Below, in pieces: positions 11,554 through 14,181 of a stretch of 14,181 nt of DNA. The notes beneath the pieces are model-generated. The model was not told the DNA's origin, made no database searches, and saw nothing but the letters and a program-made list of their open reading frames with translations. Each line of letters starts with the position of its first letter. Position 1 is the stretch's first letter. Position numbers and translations under genes: made by a program. The stretch is from contig DAOWFO010000031.1 in NCBI GenBank assembly GCA_030637965.1, positions 1 through 14,181 on the forward strand, written 5' to 3'. Origin of the DNA: Thermoplasmata archaeon (GTDB taxonomy: Archaea; Thermoplasmatota; E2; DHVEG-1).

Positions 11554-12531
11554 TCAAAGATTTCCTTCTTCAAAGCGTATTCTAAGTTTTTTAATCATAT
11601 CTTTGGTAACAGCAGATAAATCATAATCGGGCCCCCATCCCCATTCTTTCCGTGCAGCAGTATCATCAATTGACCTTGGCCAAGAATCAGCAATATCTTG
11701 TCTAAAATCTGGTTTATATTCACAATCGAACTCTGAGATATATTTCTTTATTTCGCTAACTAGTTCACCTACTGAAAAACTCATAGCTGTAAGATTAAAA
11801 TCACAATGATGCTTTAATTTGGATATATCAACATTCATAAGATCAATAGATGCCTTTAAACAATCAGGCATGTACATCATCGGAAGAATTGTTGATTCTT
11901 TTACAAAACAAGAATATTTTTTGTTTTTTATCGCTTCATAAAATATCTCGACAGCATAATCTGTTGTACCTCCACCTGGCAAAGTCTCACTACTGATAAT
12001 TCCCGGATAACGCAACCCTCTTACATCAAGGTTGAATCTTTTAAAATAATAATCACCTAAAAGTTCCCCAGTTACCTTTGAAACTCCATACATTGTTTTT
12101 GGCTTAAGAATTGTTTCTTGAGGAGTATTCTCTTTAGGACTTTCAGGACCAAATACAGCTATAGAGCTTGGAACAAAAACACGAGTCATATCATATTCAA
12201 GGGCGATATCAAAAATGTTGTAAAGACCATTGATGTTCACATTCCAACATAATTCAGGGTTTTTTTCGCCCACTGCTGAAAGTATTGCTGCCATATTATA
12301 TATTGTATCGACATCATAATCTTTAACAACCTTTTCAATTGATTTCTTATTTACGATATCTATGAATTCAAAAGGACCTGAATTAAGTAGGGTTTCACTT
12401 GGTTTGGTCTTTCGTCCTGTTGCCAGAACGTCATCGTTATTATATTTTTCTCGTAATGCAATGGTTAATTCTGAGCCTATTTGCCCTACTGCGCCAGTTA
12501 CAAGAATTCTCTTCATCTCTTTTTTTGACAT
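11554..12531 (-). CDS. L-threonine 3-dehydrogenase, SDR (epimerase-like) type
   Basis: 325 residues from the chosen start. It probably oxidises L-threonine to 2-amino-3-oxobutyrate with NAD, the first step of threonine breakdown to glycine and acetyl-CoA. It belongs to the extended short-chain dehydrogenase (GalE-like) form. The Rossmann motif GAVGQIG (13-19) binds NAD; PSSIAVFGP (121-129) and YGVSK (148-152) give the catalytic Ser/Tyr/Lys; LRYPGIIS (173-180), PGGGTTDYAVEIFYEA (185-200) and LPMMYMPDC (216-224) are signatures of this subgroup, known from Thermoplasma and Flavobacterium enzymes. Translation probably starts at the ATG at 12531, since GGAG lies ten bases before it; the ORF is open 17 codons further upstream but that part has no ribosome site. 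A third ATG (12515) is possible. It is divergent from the UbiA gene and upstream of the aldolase on the same strand. Confidence 0.9.
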   Translation of the reverse strand: MSKKEMKRILVTGAVGQIGSELTIALREKYNNDDVLATGRKTKPSETLLNSGPFEFIDIVNKKSIEKVVKDYDVDTIYNMAAILSAVGEKNPELCWNVNINGLYNIFDIALEYDMTRVFVPSSIAVFGPESPKENTPQETILKPKTMYGVSKVTGELLGDYYFKRFNLDVRGLRYPGIISSETLPGGGTTDYAVEIFYEAIKNKKYSCFVKESTILPMMYMPDCLKASIDLMNVDISKLKHHCDFNLTAMSFSVGELVSEIKKYISEFDCEYKPDFRQDIADSWPRSIDDTAARKEWGWGPDYDLSAVTKDMIKKLRIRFEEGNL

Positions 12532-12668
12532 TTTGTATAATCTCCGAAAATTATTAAATCGCAATAGGAAAATCATATACAAACTTTACTACTCTAAAAT
12601 TATTGGTTCATAGATGAAAAATTGCTTTCGATGGGTTTTTATTCTAATTTTATTTCCTACATTCTAAC

Positions 12669-13679
12669 ATGATAAAAGAATATCTAAAACTCGCAAGGTC
12701 ATTTAATTCATTTCTAACGGGTATATCTCCAGTTATGGGTGCTATCGTAATGGGTGATTTTAATCTGAATCATTTATTAATTTTGTTTTTCATTGGTTTT
12801 TTTGGTCATACATATGGTTTTGTATTAAATGACATATGTGACTATAAAATTGATAAAAAAAATAAAGAACTTAGTGATAGACCACTTATCTCTGGGACTA
12901 TTTCTATAAAAAAAGCATGGACTTTTACATTTTTTTCATTATTTGTAGCATTAATACTTGCGGTCTATTATTCCTATTTAACTGATAAATACTTTCCATT
13001 GTTAATTTTATTATTTTCAGCAGGTTTAATAACAGTATATGACACTATAAGTAAAAAATGGCCACTTATGGATATTTTTAATAGTCTTGCAGTTTTTATG
13101 TTTATTTTATATGGAGCGACAACGGTAACTGGCAATATCTCAGATATATCAAAACTTGCATGGCTTGTTTGCTTGCTTGGAGCCATTCAAGTATTTTTCA
13201 TGCAACTAATTCCCGGCGGTCTTAAGGATATTGAAAATGATTATAAAACAGGAGCAAAAACAGTTGCCGTAAAATTAGGGGTAAGGGTAACTAAAAGTGA
13301 TATTTTAAAAATCCCATTATCATATAAAATCTTATCATACGGTATTCAAATTTTTAATATAAGTCTTGTTTTTCTACCATTTTTTTATTTTATTTTTATT
13401 AATAGGGAAACATTACATTATATTATTTGGGCATTACTTGGATTAGTATCAATATTGATGTTTTTTGTTTCCCATAAATTTTTGAATATGAAATACTTTG
13501 AAAGAGGAAAAATGAGAAAAATATTGGGGGTTCATTTCTTTATAAATTTTTCATTAGTTCCAATCATGTTAATGGCGCTTAACCCATGGACGATTCTAAT
13601 TGTTTTTTTACCGCCAATAGGTTTTGTCTCTTCAAATTTGGTGTTACATAGAACATTTTTACAACCCAAAACTATGTAA
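12669..13679 (+). CDS. UbiA-family membrane prenyltransferase
   Basis: 336 residues, about eight to nine membrane helices. The two Asp-rich magnesium/diphosphate sites are clear: NDICDYKID (54-62) and KDIENDYKTGAKT (186-198), with SDRPLISG (69-76) after the first, as usual. The family joins polyprenyl chains to acceptors such as quinone rings, glycerol ether lipids, haem, or (in lycopene elongases) carotenoids. The second motif with TVAVKLG is not close to the digeranylgeranylglyceryl phosphate synthases I remember, so quinone or carotenoid work seems likelier, but this is inference. No ribosome site is seen; the ATG is about 25-30 bases after a TTTTTATTC element, so the mRNA may be leaderless. 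It is divergent from threonine dehydrogenase, and a CrtC-like gene follows in the same direction after a T-rich gap. Confidence 0.88.
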   Translation: MIKEYLKLARSFNSFLTGISPVMGAIVMGDFNLNHLLILFFIGFFGHTYGFVLNDICDYKIDKKNKELSDRPLISGTISIKKAWTFTFFSLFVALILAVYYSYLTDKYFPLLILLFSAGLITVYDTISKKWPLMDIFNSLAVFMFILYGATTVTGNISDISKLAWLVCLLGAIQVFFMQLIPGGLKDIENDYKTGAKTVAVKLGVRVTKSDILKIPLSYKILSYGIQIFNISLVFLPFFYFIFINRETLHYIIWALLGLVSILMFFVSHKFLNMKYFERGKMRKILGVHFFINFSLVPIMLMALNPWTILIVFLPPIGFVSSNLVLHRTFLQPKTM

Positions 13680-13740
13680 TCTATTGGCTTACTATATTGA
13701 AAAATCTAAATTATAATTATCGAAATCATTAAGAACTATC

Positions 13741-13757
13741 TTTTTTATTTTTTATTT
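13741..13757 (+). terminator. T-rich tract after UbiA gene
   Basis: TTTTTTATTTTTTATTT, 62 bases after the prenyltransferase stop and just before the CrtC-like gene. It may terminate the first transcript, or include the TATA-like element of the second gene, since its end lies about 22 bases before that ATG. Confidence 0.3.
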
Positions 13758-13778
13758 ACAATAAGGCGATTTAATAAA

Positions 13779-14181
13779 ATGATAATTTCAAAAATACCAA
13801 ATGAAAAACATTTTGAATTTTCTCCACAAGATATTACATTAAAGGACGATGCATTCCATGGTTCAAAAGGATTTACTTTTACAGAATGGTGGTATTTCGA
13901 TTCTGAATTAGATAATGGATACAGTATACAAATGCATCTAAGAGTGGGAGGTTTATTAAAATCAAGATTTGTAGTTTTCTTTCAAAAATTAGATATTTAT
14001 AAGGACAGGGAATTAATTACTAGTCAAAGAAAAATATTTCTAAAAAAGCATGTATATGTCTCAAGTGAGATTCCTCATGTTAAAATAAATGGTAAAGATA
14101 TTATCAAAGGAGAAATTGATAAAAAAACTGGTAAATGGATTTATTTATTAAATTTTGAAAAAGAAAATATTTCTGCAAACT
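13779..14181 (+). CDS. CrtC/lipocalin-like protein, 5' part only
   Basis: 134 codons run off the window end without a stop. Residues 33-51 read TFTEWWYFDSELDNGYSIQ, the typical opening of the CrtC-like (carotenoid 1,2-hydratase / AttH / lipocalin-type beta-barrel) superfamily, where E-W-W-Y and a following short-chain or small residue pattern mark the first barrel repeat. Full-length members have about 300-370 residues, so over half is missing. Members act on hydrophobic substrates: hydration of carotenoid end groups, or cyclisation in polyketides. Beside a UbiA prenyltransferase, a carotenoid or other isoprenoid role is plausible. There is no signal peptide in the visible part. A weak AAGG site lies about 12 bases before the ATG. 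Confidence 0.75.
   Translation, partial: MIISKIPNEKHFEFSPQDITLKDDAFHGSKGFTFTEWWYFDSELDNGYSIQMHLRVGGLLKSRFVVFFQKLDIYKDRELITSQRKIFLKKHVYVSSEIPHVKINGKDIIKGEIDKKTGKWIYLLNFEKENISAN

Noticed and set aside
12362..13186. ORFs at 12362-12613 (plus) and 12974-13186 (minus)
   Set aside because: Shadows of threonine dehydrogenase and the UbiA prenyltransferase.
1..14181. CRISPR array, transposase, integrase or rRNA
   Set aside because: No regularly spaced direct repeats, no mobile-element enzymes and no conserved rRNA segments seen on either strand.

Overview
This AT-rich window (14,181 bases) looks like a piece of a euryarchaeal genome. The archaeal markers are a DNA topoisomerase VI operon (both subunits), archaeal TATA boxes 24-30 bases upstream of starts, a mix of leaderless and Shine-Dalgarno starts, a tRNA-Val with no encoded CCA, and a secreted PKD-domain protein with a short hydrophobic tail. 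The secreted and membrane proteins resemble those of uncultured, low-GC Thermoplasmatota-like lineages. That placement is inference; the archaeal assignment is secure.

The left half (1 to about 7180) is an accessory-type region of small genes, mostly of unknown function. In order it holds: a conserved MGRT-type archaeal protein with a possible 42-residue basic partner; a phosphinothricin-type GNAT acetyltransferase; a decayed lipoprotein gene (two apparent frameshifts and one in-frame TAG); a weak pair of overlapping small ORFs; a two-helix membrane protein; a double zinc-ribbon protein; a 31-residue hydrophobic mini-ORF; and a small secreted protein. Next comes an operon of an 80-residue membrane protein and a 30-residue CxxC/CxxC microprotein. 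It is transcribed divergently from a predicted hairpin RNA, and the two promoters carry matching inverted repeats. After that are a 61-residue membrane protein, the PKD protein, tRNA-Val(TAC) preceded by a long dyad, and two more membrane or secreted proteins.

The right half (about 7180 to the end) holds core and metabolic genes with long ORFs and recognisable families. top6B and top6A form a tight minus-strand operon in which both genes start with TTG. Upstream on the same strand are an FbaB/DhnA-type class I fructose-bisphosphate aldolase and an SDR-type L-threonine 3-dehydrogenase. Divergent from the dehydrogenase are a UbiA-family prenyltransferase and the beginning of a CrtC/lipocalin-like (EWWYF) protein, a pair that suggests isoprenoid, carotenoid or quinone metabolism.

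The least explained signal is at about 3977-4140. Two inverted repeats of form TTTAC-N7-GTAAA lie 44 bases apart around two back-to-back TATA boxes, and the plus-strand promoter leads directly into an imperfect 23-base-arm hairpin with a C/U-rich loop followed by a T-run. This could be a regulated small RNA gene paired with a small membrane-protein operon.
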